Positions 32,486-42,340 of a stretch of 43,042 nt of DNA are shown here, piece by piece. A model generated the notes under the pieces. That model worked only from the letters and a program-made list of their open reading frames with translations, had not been told where the DNA came from and did no database searches. The stretch is from Chara braunii (Eukaryota; Streptophyta; Charophyceae; Charales; Characeae). Positions within the stretch are counted from its first letter, which is position 1. Each line of letters begins with the position of its first letter. Where the stretch lies: the NCBI GenBank assembly GCA_003427395.1, contig BFEA01000246.1:1884155-1927196 (forward strand). The letters run 5' to 3'. The position numbers and the translations under genes are program-made.

Positions 32486-32800
32486 GGCGCAGTGATGCAA
32501 CTAGATGATGACGATGACTTGCGTCCGCTCAAATATTACAGCAAACGCATGCCCAGCCACAAGGTAACTACCTCCACATATATGTGTGAGCTCTATGCCT
32601 TGCGAGAGGCGCTCACGCATTGGAAGCACTACCTGGGTCGCCACTTCAAGGTTTACTCAGATCATCAGACCTTGCAGTGGATAAAAATGCGAACTAATCT
32701 CTGTCCGACGCTGACCCGTTGGCTGCATGACATTGATATTTACAATTTCGAACTAAAACACAAGAAAGGATGCTATAATCGTGTCGTTGATGCTTTGTGA
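32486..32800 (+). pseudogene. pol: RNase H domain of pol, N-terminally deleted
   Basis: It carries 'DLRPLKYYSKRMPSHKV', then 'CELYALREALTHWKHYLGRH' and 'FKVYSDHQTLQWI', the gypsy-type RNase H layout with the conserved Glu and the Asp of SDHQ. The upstream Asp-containing strand and the ~110-130 residue RT connection usually present in the family are absent. Sequence jumps from 'RKWR' to 'MQLDDDD' at about 32485-32493, an internal deletion of several hundred base pairs. A TGA at 32798 follows 'VVDAL'. Confidence 0.88.
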
Positions 32801-32929
32801 GCTCATACGATCTCCGAAGGAAACTGAAGGAGGATCTGGTCGAGCACACTGTCAAGGATCTGTATATTAGTCACATCCTTGAACAAATCAAGGTTGAGCC
32901 TAGCAGCTAGCCTGGTTTTAACTAGTGCG

Positions 32930-33366
32930 AGAGTCTTGTATTTCGATGATATGAGAAGTTTGATAGTTTGTGTGTACCTAACCATGTGCCTCTCCGGACT
33001 CATTTATTGGATTTGACACATGATCGGAGTGAACATTTTGATTTCGAAAAGACTTATGGAAGTTTTTTGCAACAGTTTGATTGGCCAGAAATGAAGGGAT
33101 CCGCTCAGAAGCTTATTGCGGAATGTCAAGTTTGTCAAAGAACCAAGGCCCACAAGCATAAGCCTTACGATTTGCTGAAACCCCTCCCCATTCCTTATGG
33201 ACTCGGTGAGTCGGTTTCAATCGATTTCACGGACATGGGAAAGGTGAGCGAGGGAGGACATTCACAAGCCATGGTCATCGTGGATCGCTTTTTCAAGTTT
33301 CTGAATTTTATTCCTCTACCTCCTCATGCACCAACTGAGCTTGTGATCAAAGAATTTCACCAACAT
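32930..33366 (+). pseudogene. pol: Integrase N-terminal part (HHCC and first catalytic Asp)
   Basis: The zinc-binding region reads 'LLDLTHDRSEHFDFEKTY', then 'FDWPEMKGSAQKLIAECQVC', giving H-H-C-C. It is followed by 'GLGESVSIDFTDMGKV', which carries the first catalytic Asp of the D,D-35-E core, and 'AMVIVDRFFKFLNFIPLPPH'. The frame is cut after 'VIKEFHQH' at 33366 by a 5.15-kb insertion and resumes at 38522. It would insert cDNA into the genome if intact. Confidence 0.9.
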
Positions 33367-33729
33367 AGGACCGTGAGTGCGTCAAGGAAAGAATAGCTAA
33401 CACTCTGCGCGGTCGTAGCCGGCAGAGCCCGACTGCCCTCTGTGCAATCAGGTGTCTGCCTTTGTTGACCAGGGGCCGACAGAGCCACGCATATTGCCCC
33501 TCGCTTTGTGGTAATGCTGACATGGCAACCCCATTGCATGTGGGGGTGGCAGGAAGAAGTGGGAGTTCGTCGGCGCGGCTTTTGTGGCGGATCGACTATT
33601 TTGACTCTCGAGATGGTTTCGACTGGAGAGTTGCAACGAGGAGCCGTTGAGTGACTCTCAACCATAAAGGCAGGTCGGCGTCGTCTACAGGAGATGGTGG
33701 AAGCTCTGCGTTCAAAGCGGGGAAATCGG

Positions 33730-33965
33730 TTGGAGGATGATGGGGCAACCCCACCAACCCCATCGTGGTGAGATGCAAAATATGATGCAGATCATTTGGG
33801 AGTTGGAGGAGGGGCCGACTCCTCAATTGGATGATTTCATAGATTGACAACAGGTGGAGACTCTGATGCAGTGTTGTTACGACATTCTTGAGGAGGGGCA
33901 AGATTGTATGCAGTGCTTAACCAGGGACGATATCTGCAATCTGGTGTAGGAGGCCCGAGGCTAAC
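33730..33965 (+). pseudogene. Broken acidic open frame, unknown
   Basis: A frame near ATG 33737 reads 'MQIIWELEEGPTPQLDDFID', stop (TGA), 'QQVETLMQCCYDILEEGQDC' and 'MQCLTRDDICNLV', stop (TAG). It is acidic and helical in composition with two transition-type stops. This may be the remnant of a retroelement ORF1 or gag, but I cannot assign a family. The sequence between 33367 and 33730 shows nothing recognisable. Confidence 0.35.
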
Positions 33966-34227
33966 AGCGGAGGAAGGAGAACTGTCATTCCAGGAGGACT
34001 CTATAACACCCAATAATAAGTGGACAGGGACAAATCTCCTGAGCGATTGCTGGTCATGGAATCTGTGTGTCCGAAAACGGATTCAACGGGGGATCCCCAT
34101 TGAAAAATTCAACGCGCATTGAATCCACGTTGAATTCTCATTGAAACGCCCATTGGATGGGTACAAACGGCGTCCGCAATTTTTTTTTTTCCGGGCTAAA
34201 TATAATTAATATATATATATATATATA

Positions 34228-34993
34228 CAGGGTTACCAGCCCGTACGTACGGAGGCCCCCGGGCGAACCTCCAAACGTTCCGGCGTTCGGGGTCCCGTAC
34301 GGGGTCCAAACGTGACGGCGTTCGGCCCCCGCCAAAACTTATTTCGGGGCCCAAAAATACTTTTTTTTTCTGAATGTTTTTTTATGAGTTCTCTATGACG
34401 TGAGGTACATGCCTATAAATTTTGAAGTCATTTGGCTTAGCCAAATAAGAATTAAAAATCGCCAAAGATGGCGGTGTTAAAACATGCTCGCCCACGTTTT
34501 TTTTCACTTTTTGCTTTTTGTTTTCACTTTAGTTCGGGGACTAAATAATCTTATTATTTTTTGTAACTTTTTTAGTGGGTTTGTATTATGTGGAGTACAC
34601 ATCTGTAAATTTTCAGGGCATTTAGCTATCCCCAAAAAAAAAAAAAAAATCGCCAAAGATGGCGGTGTCGAAAACATGCTCACGCACTCACTAAATTTAA
34701 TTCTCTTTTTATTTTTATTTATTTTTATTATTAGTATTTGTTCTGTGTATTGTATTTTTGTTTCAAATTTGGTAAGGAATTCGGACGCTCTGCTCAGGCA
34801 AGTCTTGTTTAATTTATTTTTCTCCATAACATATATTGTTTTCAGAGTTTTTTGATGACTTTGTTTTTTTTTTTTTTTTTTTTTTTTTGGGGTTCGCGTT
34901 CGGCCCGAACGGCCGAACACATCCCCAAGGGGTCCCATACGTTCGGGCGTTCGGGTTCGGGCGTTCGGCCCGTCCCGAACGCGGATAACCCTG
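34228..34993. mobile_element. 766-bp hAT-like non-autonomous element
   Basis: The termini are CAGGGTTACC at 34228 and GGATAACCCTG ending at 34993, inverted repeats of the hAT-style CAGGG type. They are flanked by TATATATA and TATGTATA (7 of 8), fitting an 8-bp duplication inside a TA tract. Inner ends are rich in cgttcgg/ccgaacg. Two internal direct repeats (about 34455 and 34650) share 'atcgccaaagatggcggtgt'. There is no transposase. Confidence 0.75.
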
Positions 34994-35006
34994 TATGTAT
35001 ATATAT

Positions 35007-35047
35007 ATATGGGGTTGTAGATCTTTTCGAGGACTACAACCCCATAT
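35007..35047. repeat. 14-bp perfect hairpin
   Basis: ATATGGGGTTGTAG pairs with CTACAACCCCATAT around a 13-nt loop, just outside the hAT-like element. It may be the remnant end of another inverted-repeat element. Confidence 0.85.
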
Positions 35048-35292
35048 TTTTATTTTTTGAACTTTGAGTATATTTTTCAAAACTCAAAAACATAAACACA
35101 ATAAACAAAAAATATTTTTTTTTCTTGGTTTCACAGATATTTTTTAAGGGCTAACAAAAAAAAAAAAAGAGGGTTTCAGATCTGTCAAAGACGTACAACA
35201 ACGTATTTGTTTCTGTTTTTTTTTTTTAACTTCATATATTTTTAAAAGAATAAAAACCATAAAAACAAATTAAAAAAAGGAAAACAAGTAAC

Positions 35293-35369
35293 ACGCACAC
35301 ACACACAGACACAGACACACAGACAAAGGCACAGACACAATCACACATACACACAACACACAAACACAT

Positions 35370-35407
<38 letters not shown>

Positions 35408-35429
35408 AACACACACAAACACACATTAT

Positions 35430-35485
<56 letters not shown>

Positions 35486-35560
35486 CACACAACACACACA
35501 AACACAAACACACATAAACACATACACACACAACACACACAACGCACAAAAAAACACACA
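35293..35560. repeat. (CA)n microsatellite
   Basis: Long CA/ACAC tract with interruptions. The Cys/Val-rich minus-strand frames across it are artefacts. Confidence 0.97.
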
Positions 35561-36302
35561 ATTAGGGGCGGTGGGGGTTGGGGGATGGGTGATGTGGGGC
35601 CAAATTTTGGGGGGTGGGGGTTGGGAGATGTGGGGCCAGATTTATCAGGGTTTGCCTGCAGTACTCACCAAATGTGCATGACAGGGTCTACACATGCATG
35701 GTTTAGCTCTAGGGTAGGGTAGGGCTATAAGTCGCTTTGGCTAGTCCGAGTTCCGCCTAGGCTTGGGTAAGCTAGGGGAAGGACGGTAGGATGTGTCCGC
35801 GGGCGCTGGCCTGCCTTGCTTAGGTAATCCTGCTGGATAGACTCTCTGAATTGCGTCTGTAGAAGATTGCATGAGCCTGGCGCCCGAAGTTCCCGCACGG
35901 CAAGGTTCGTCCGCTTCCGCTTCCATTAGGGCTGGGAGGTTGGCCCAACCCTGGTGCTTGTCACTGCTGTTTGGTCCAAGTTGCCCTCAATACTGGTAGG
36001 TTGATAGTCTTGAGTGCTGATCACACTGAGGTAGGATAGTAGGGACACGGGGTGCGTTGGGAGTATTAACGTGGGGATGGGTAGGGTAGGTGGCCTATCC
36101 TGTCAGGACAACCATTGGTTGTTGCTACCAAAAATCACCACGGGTCTGATCCTTGGCCTCTACAATACCCTGGGCTTTAAAATAATAATAATAATAATAA
36201 TGGATTTTCTGCTAGAACGTGGAATAATACGCTGCCATATGTCTTTTGACTCTTTTGTGCATGTGGTGAGTAGAGGCCTTTAGGGCCACTGCACGTATTC
36301 CT
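35561..36302. other. Unassigned part of the inverted-repeat element
   Basis: G-rich sequence (35568-35640), then no clear gene. A copy of 'gctagaacgtgga' at 36211 is shared with the giant LTRs, and a short (AAT)n lies at 36180-36200. Confidence 0.4.
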
Positions 36303-36421
36303 AAGAAAAGAAAAACGAGAAAACAAAAGAAAAATGAGAAAACAAAAGAAAAACGAGAAAACAAAAGAAAAACGAGAAAACAAAAGAAAAACGAGAGACA
36401 ACAGAAAAACGAGAAAACAGA
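36303..36421. repeat. ~19-bp A-rich minisatellite
   Basis: About six units of 'aaaagaaaaacgagaaaac' in tandem. Confidence 0.9.
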
Positions 36422-36480
36422 GAATTAGTGACCCATAACTGTGATCAGTGCAATGCATAGACCTGGATTTGAATCCAGAC

Positions 36481-36593
36481 TATATATATATATATATATA
36501 GTTTGTCACAGCCCCTCGTTTGTTGTCCTCTTCTCTCTCTCTGCCTACGGTTTACCGGGCAGTTCTATTTGTGACGATATATATATATATATT

Positions 36594-36630
<37 letters not shown>

Positions 36631-36637
36631 ATATATA
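36481..36637. repeat. Two (TA)n tracts
   Basis: TA runs at 36481-36500 and 36578-36637, with TTTA interruptions in the second. Confidence 0.93.
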
Positions 36638-37117
36638 ATTCTCGGCCCACGTAGACAGATTACAAGTCCAATGTCCATCTCTGCTCCTCGAGGGGTCCTT
36701 GCTAATATGTAGGGGCCCTTTGAAAACGAGATCGGACGAATAGATTGGAGCATTTATTAAAAAAAAAAAAAAAAGGCATGCACCCACATGTAGACACATG
36801 TGTTCACAGTGTTGGGGTACGGGGTGACCCCAACTTTTTGTCTCTTGCAGTTTGATTTTCGGAAGAGAGGGGCATATTTGACCACCCTACCCTATTAATA
36901 GGGGTTGGATTTTTATTTTTTTTTTCTGTTTTTTAGTGTTTGGGCGCGTAGGGCCATGTGTCTGAGGCCCAACGCGCCCATCCCGATTTTTCGGATTCAA
37001 CGGGAGACCCCCGTTTTTTCGTTAAACGGGATTCAACGGGGCGCCTGGGGCGATTCAACGGGATCCAACAAAATTTAACACCCCCCGTTGCCCGTTGTTC
37101 GGACACACAGCTTTGAA

Positions 37118-37400
37118 TGATAACAACAATAACAGCAATTACTAACAACGTCAACAAAAACATCAACAAACAACATCAACAACAACATCAACAAAAACAT
37201 CAACAAAAACATCAACAAAAACAACAATAACAACATTGATAGTTGCAACAACAATAACGACAATAATGACGACAACAGATCAATGACGATATTACGATCG
37301 ACATCAACAGCGGCAACAACAACAACGATAACATCAATGGTTGCACCAACAATAATCACAATAAAAACATTATCAACAACAACAACGATGATGATACGAA
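37118..37400. repeat. AAC/ATC-rich simple sequence
   Basis: Degenerate AACAAC/ATCAAC trinucleotides lie immediately beside the right end of the inverted-repeat element. Frames here are low complexity. Confidence 0.85.
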
Positions 37401-38409
37401 TACCTTGCACCCTTCACGGTGGTGCAACACCAGCGGTGATGCAATCAACAACACCAACATCGGTCAGGTTTTCATCATTGCTAGTAATGGTGATAACGAA
37501 GGTGGCAGTCGCTTCATTATTCTTGCGCGCAACAACCACCGCACCGTTGTCTTCAATTTCAGCACTGACTACAATATCATTGGGGTAAACTTCATCAACT
37601 GCAGGTGCTTATGGTAAGGGTTCTTACGGCTTGCCACAGGGGACGCTTCCGTTATCCCTGCTCCCTGCCTCCTCTCTTGTGATTTGTTTTGAGGGTGAGG
37701 GGGTAGAAGGACGTCTCTATCTCCATGGAGGGGCTTGGGGGGATACTCTCGTCACTGTTAAGTATTTTCCCACCTTAATCTTGGGTGCTAAGTCGGTCGT
37801 TTTTCCTAATCGATGATGGGTTGGAAGTTTCACCACCTGGCAAGGGGGACGATCTCGTTTTTATCAGGAAGAGCTGACAAACTTGTAGGGAACTTGCTTT
37901 TGGACCCTGAATAAATAAATTGTCTCCTCATCATAGTTCGATTGTCCCATGATTCACTCGGGCCGAACCGTTTCAGTTGCTCCATTCGTTTGGACTGGCC
38001 ATGAGGTTAGCGCCAATGGCATGCCCGCCTAACTGCTCAGACGTGCTACGAGAATAGCACAGGGGATTTACCACATGGCAGGGTGGGTAGATGTCTTACA
38101 TTACTGTCTCATTGACGAGATTACAGATGTAGTGTCTTGGTTTTAACTGGGATTATCGATTAGGTCAAATCCTGCTATAACTCCCCCCCCTCTCACGTGT
38201 TGAATGGTCTATGTACTGGTAGATGAGTGGAGCAGGGCAGGATAATGAAGCTAGGGTTTCGATGAGCAGTTAATCCCCTACTATGACGACAACCAATGTT
38301 GCTCATCATTAAAAGTCAGACTATGTGCATATATTACAAACACCACAAACACATGTCAACAAATGATTACAATGTTTAGGGACTCTGGACCCGCTTTCCT
38401 GCAGATGTT
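37401..38409 (+). other. Unassigned 3' part of the poly(A)-ended insertion
   Basis: Short frames (37405-37617, 37631-37816) have mixed composition but no domain I recognise. An 'aataaataaa' word at 37909 could be a polyadenylation signal. Otherwise I see nothing. Confidence 0.35.
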
Positions 38410-38520
38410 GCTCCCCACCAATAGATGGAGCCTCCCCGACGATGTTAGTGTTGTCTGCTCTTATCAGCACCCCTAGCATTAGCTCGGTTTTTTTCGTATT
38501 AAAAAAAAAAAAAAAAAAAA
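38410..38520 (+). repeat. Retroposon 3' tail with poly(A), copy 1
   Basis: It starts with the 23-bp block 'gctccccaccaatagatgg' plus agcc, then 'ctgctcttatc', and ends in 20 As. The same order (block, ctgctcttatc, A-rich tail) occurs at 42211-42340, so both look like 3' ends of one non-LTR retroposon family. Confidence 0.65.
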
Positions 38521-38521
38521 C

Positions 38522-38797
38522 GTTATGCAATATGACCCTCCGAAAACTTTTGTGAGTGATCGGGACACCAGGTTCATTAGTACTGAATCTGATTGGAAGG
38601 ACTTCACCTCTCAAATCTACGACATCAAAATCAACATGACTTCTGGTCGACACCCCAAAGCCAATTGGTTGGCTGAGGAAATCAACCTGACCGCCATTCA
38701 ACTACACCGCGCGTTAATTGTTCCCGATCAGAACAAGTGGGACAAGGAGTTACACAAAGTGAAGGGGTTGTATAACAACACTCAGCAACTGGAGTGA
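38522..38797 (+). pseudogene. pol: Integrase core, C-terminal part (second Asp and Glu)
   Basis: It continues the integrase after the insertion: 'PPKTFVSDRDTRFIST' carries the second catalytic Asp, and 'GRHPKANWLAEEINLTAIQ' the region of the catalytic Glu. Then 'WDKELHKVKGLYNNTQ' leads to a frame loss at 38797. Together with 32930-33366 it gives a complete D,D-35-E layout, confirming the insertion lies between the first and second Asp. Confidence 0.9.
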
Positions 38798-39600
38798 CAT
38801 CGAATCAAATACAATACGGTTGGCAGCTGCGCAATCCTCTCTCCTATCTGTTCCCCGATCCGTCACTTGGTCTGACGTCTGGCATGCCTGACTACAATGC
38901 CAAGTATGCACACTTGCTCAAAGTTACTATCACAACGATAAAGTAGCGCCAACATGCATGCCAGACTACAATGCCAAGTATGCACGCTTGCTCAAAGCTG
39001 CTATCACAACGATGAACAAGCGCCAACATGCTATGATCAAACACACTAACAAGCCACACAAAGCAGGGAATTTCGAAGTAGGAAGCTTTGTCTGGATCTA
39101 GATGTCTGAATTTTCCGAAGAAGAGGAGGTATCACGAAAGCTTCTTCCATTGTACTACGTTCCACGGCAGGTTCTGAAGGTGGTAGGAGATGACAAATTT
39201 GGTCCTTCATACGTGATCGATGTGCCACCTCATCTGCATACGTATCTGGTCTTTCACGCATCGAAATTGTTCCCCCACATTGATGATCAGACTTTTCCCT
39301 TCTGAGATCCTATAATACCTCGTGCTATCAACTGAGGCCACAAAATAGAAATAATTGTTACCCATGAAGGACGAGGGAGGAACAAACAGTACAAAGTTCA
39401 CTTCCTTTATCACCCGTTGAACGAGTTCTATTAGTTCAACCGAAAAAAGCTGCTAAAGAATGCTCAGCATGTTTTTAACGCTTATGAACGACATCTCGGC
39501 GATGGACAGACTGCTACGTTTTCTGCAACACTCACTCCTCATGGTTACACCGAAACTCTCTTTCTGATATATGGCTACGACGAAATTTGTGCCGAATCTA
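38798..39600 (+). pseudogene. pol: Integrase C-terminus with GPY/F-like and chromodomain-like region
   Basis: After the core, 'DYNAKYARLLKAAITTMNKR' is duplicated by a 74-bp tandem repeat (38883-38956, 38957-39030; not a multiple of three). The frame 39102-39304 has 'RKLLPLYYVPRQVLKVVGDD' and 'KFGPSYVIDVPPHLHTYLVF', matching the GPY/F and 'HASKLFPH' layout of Ty3/gypsy integrases. The same frame, through three stops, continues 'HKIEIIVTHEGRGRNKQYKV', 'HFLYHPLNEFY' and 'FNRKKLLKNAQHVFNAYERH', which resembles a chromodomain. Such domains steer integration to particular chromatin in chromoviruses. Stops at 39302, 39335 and 39432 inactivate it. Confidence 0.78.
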
Positions 39601-39633
39601 AATGAGTTAATCGCTCAAACGGACCTCGCTCGT

Positions 39634-39641
39634 GAGAGGGG
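39634..39641 (+). promoter_or_regulatory. Polypurine tract
   Basis: GAGAGGGG lies directly before the 3' LTR start TGTAG, as expected for the plus-strand primer. Confidence 0.7.
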
Positions 39642-40997
39642 TGTAGTGTAATGACCCGACAAAACACAGACTGAGAACACTGCTGATTTCTGGGATTTGC
39701 TGCTGGTATGTATGCCTTGCTGAGATTTCTGTTGTGATTTCTAAGTCTCTGTGTGTGTGTGTGTGTATGCCTGCTGGTCTGCGTGTCTGTCTGAGTGCTT
39801 GTCGGCCTGAGTGTGTGTGTGACCCACCAGGGTAATTGTTGGTTGAAAGGCCCCGCAGGGGCGGTACTTACCTGTGGCCTTGACTTTGAGGGTTGCAGCG
39901 GGGAAAAACACTCAAGTAGCGGGGGTAGGCCCGTGACACTTGGAGCAGCGGGAAAAACACTCAAGTAGCAGGTAGGCCGGTACCACTCAATTAGTGGTAG
40001 AAGTGTCGGGTACTGAAGGCCGAGCAGAAGAAGAGAAAAAGTTGGCATTTTTAGAGGCCCAGTAGCAGTAGGCTAGAGGTAGGCCGGTACCAGTCCAAGT
40101 AGCCTGAGTCTAGGGCCTGCCCGGACGATATCGGAGCCTGCAATAATGTTTCCCTTCGAAAGAGAGGAGGTACCGGTTGCTGGGAGTCTGCACGGCCTAG
40201 GAAGTCACTGCCCAAGAGGCAAGTAGGCCGCTATATCTTCAGGAGGAGCGAGCAGCTCCTCATTTGCAGTGTGCAAGGATTGGCGACATACTGCTGGAGC
40301 CAAGCGCTGGACTTGGAGCGCTGCCTGGAGGATGACAGCAGCTGGGCGCTCAGCCTGGCTATGGCGAGCAGCCCAGCCTGAGGAGGAGGAAGAAGGGCGC
40401 AAAGGAGGAGAGTGGCGAGGTACCTACCCGGCTATGGTGGACACCATCTTCATCACCTTGATAGGCGCTGCATCTGGAAGGTCCCAGTTGGGGTAGTGCC
40501 GCACCAAGGAAGCTCGAGGCAGAGTCAGGCATGGCGGCTTAGTGAGCAGCGGCATAGCTGCTTTGTGTGTCCTTTGGACACGAGGGCAGCGACATAGCTG
40601 CTTTGGGTTGTCCTTTGGACAGGAGGGCAGAGCCCTTAGCAGTCTGCCATAGCCTAGGCATGTGAGAGGAGGAAGAAGGGGGGAAAAGCCATGGCTATGG
40701 TGGACCTGTTGTTGTGCCAGCAGTAAGAGGGAACTTCGGATATTGATTCTGGTTCATCCACTCATTGTTATTATTGTTATTGGAAGAAAAATAAGATTGG
40801 CGAAGTGAAGGAGGATGAGGAAGGTGGAGAGAGAAGGGGGGATTTGTCATTGGTCTTGCTGCTGTACATCTTCTTCTTCCTCTCTTTCTCTGTTCTTTGG
40901 TCTCTATCTCCTTGCAAGTGCTTTCATTTCTTTCGCAATTGGGTGGCATTGTCTTTCCTTGTGAATTTGCACTTTGGAAGTGACCAGGATCGTAACC
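39642..40997 (+). repeat. 3' LTR of the Ty3/gypsy element
   Basis: It begins TGTAGTGTAATGACCC after the polypurine tract and ends near 40997 (gatcgtaacc, final CA altered to CC). Its right ~695 bp match the truncated 5' LTR. It includes a TG-rich stretch (39752-39830), repeated 'aaaaacactcaagtagc' blocks and a duplicated 'cgacatagctgctttg' block. The start could be 39647 (TGTAATG) instead. Confidence 0.87.
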
Positions 40998-42210
40998 TAC
41001 CACGAATTTGAGACCTTGGGTACCTGTTGGTCACACAGGTGGACTCTGTCCAGAAAAGACACAGTCACGACCCACCAAGTTGGACACCAAGCCAAGTCCA
41101 TGTAGTCACACAGCACCCCACCCCCCCAAAAAAAGGTTTTCTACTATTTATTTTTTCAACGCTAAAATAACAAGCGGGCTGTCTTCTTCATGCACAAAAT
41201 TTTACAATTTCTTCGAAAAATCAAAATGTCTAAAAGAATATTTGAGACCACCTCAAGAGGTGGTCTCAAAAAGGGTACTCCCGCGGCCTCGCAGGCCGCT
41301 GACATTTGGTTCACTAAAAAGTACAAAAGGGAACCGGGGGAGAACCCAGTGTGACCGGAAATCTACCTCAAACGTTGGGAATTTAGGTTATCAGGTCCTT
41401 GTGTGAGTATGCCCTCAGTCAGAACCAGCCTATCTGTTGTTCATGACTGTATTACAATTCCTATTCAGGGTTGATACCCTGGATTTACTCAGGAGCCATA
41501 CTCCAAAAAACATAGAGCCAACTGTGTGTGCAGCCACAGATGAGTTCAACTTCAGACAGATACGGAACTTGGGACTCTCTGAATACCTGTGATGACTGAA
41601 GTTCAACAAAAAATAATTATGACATATCACCCTGTGGATAATTGGGACAATAATGATCTTATGATGATAACAATGACAATTATCTTGAACCCTGGGGATA
41701 TCTCGAAGGACTGCCTCCCTCAAAAAGGAAAATAAAAACTTGTCTTCAGGAAAGGAAACCAAACAAAAACGGTGAGGGTCTAGACACGGGCACTGGCCAG
41801 TGGAGAGGGGGAAGGGTTTATGTGATAACATCAGGCTGGCTTTTTCAAAAGGGGGATGAGTGGATTGGGAGCAAAAATCAGATCTACTGTTATATTTATG
41901 GGACACTTGCCCAGGTCGCCAGCTCTTTTGCTCTGTAAAAGATTCGGTCATGGGATACTGGGCCCAGTTGGTCGCCAGCAGTGCAGCACCCCAGCAATGA
42001 AAGAGAGCCATTACCGGAGGGCCAGCCTTCGATTTCGGAGATGGGTGCCGAGTCTACATCTCTAAAACTGGTGGGGAGGAGCACCTGCTGGAAAGCGGGT
42101 CCAGTGTCCCTGAACATGGCAGATGTTTGTTTGAATAGACATGTAATTGTAGTGACAGGAAGCTGCAGGACTCTCCTAGAAAGAGAAAGTCTTGCCCACG
42201 AAAGCATGCA
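40998..42210. other. Unassigned flank with two adjacent perfect hairpins
   Basis: TTTGAGACCACCTC/GAGGTGGTCTCAAA (14-bp stem, 2-nt loop) lies at 41241-41270 and GCGGCCT/AGGCCGC at 41283-41299. Frames such as 41430-42011 minus (193 codons) lack domains and overlap other frames, so I call no gene. Confidence 0.5.
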
Positions 42211-42340
42211 GCTCCCCACCAATAGATGGAGCCTTCAACCGGGGACTCACTTAGGGAGGCTGCTCTTATCTCCTCCCTAAGTCGCATCCGCCACTCGAAG
42301 TTATCAAAAAAAAGAAGAAAAAAAAAGAAAAAAAAAAGTA
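42211..42340 (+). repeat. Retroposon 3' tail with A-rich end, copy 2
   Basis: It shares the 23-bp block beginning 'gctccccaccaatagatgg' (42211-42233) and 'ctgctcttatc' with 38410-38470, then ends in an A/AAG-rich tail (42305-42340). Confidence 0.6.

Larger units (their letters stand above)
34063..37110. mobile_element. ~3.05-kb element with CTGTGTGTCCGAA terminal inverted repeats
   Basis: The ends are CTGTGTGTCCGAA at 34063 and its exact complement finishing at 37110. Both subterminal regions are full of 'attcaacg(g/c)' words. Flanks CATGGAAT and CTTTGAAT agree at six of eight positions, a possible decayed 8-bp duplication. No transposase is visible. The inside is simple sequence, a nested hAT-like element and minisatellites. 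It is probably a non-autonomous DNA transposon; the superfamily is uncertain. Confidence 0.65.
33367..38521 (+). mobile_element. 5.15-kb poly(A)-ended insertion splitting integrase
   Basis: Integrase coding stops at 33366 (...EFHQH) and continues at 38522 (VMQYDPPKTFVSDRD), so everything between is inserted. The right edge is a 20-nt A run (38501-38520), pointing to a target-primed non-LTR retrotransposon or retrocopy in plus orientation. A target duplication cannot be fixed because of the A run. The same 3' tail family recurs at 42211-42340. The 5' part has a broken, acidic frame, and most of the middle is a nested terminal-inverted-repeat element. I find no RT or endonuclease motif. Confidence 0.7.
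27059..40997 (+). mobile_element. Ty3/gypsy-type (chromovirus-like) LTR retrotransposon, nested and broken
   Basis: The order along the plus strand is truncated 5' LTR, duplicated initiator-Met primer site, leader, gag with CCHC, protease, RT, RNase H, integrase, chromodomain-like tail, polypurine tract and 3' LTR. The protease-RT-RNase H-integrase order is diagnostic of Ty3/gypsy. All frames are broken by stops, small frameshifting duplications and an RT-RNase H deletion. Integrase is split by a 5.15-kb insertion. The 5' end of the 5' LTR is cut off by giant LTR B. Confidence 0.93.

Noticed and set aside
35232-35561. 109-codon Cys/Val-rich frame on the minus strand
   Set aside because: It is a translation of the CA microsatellite.
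41430-42011. 193-codon minus-strand frame
   Set aside because: No recognisable domain, overlaps other open frames, and lies beside a retroposon tail; chance is likely.
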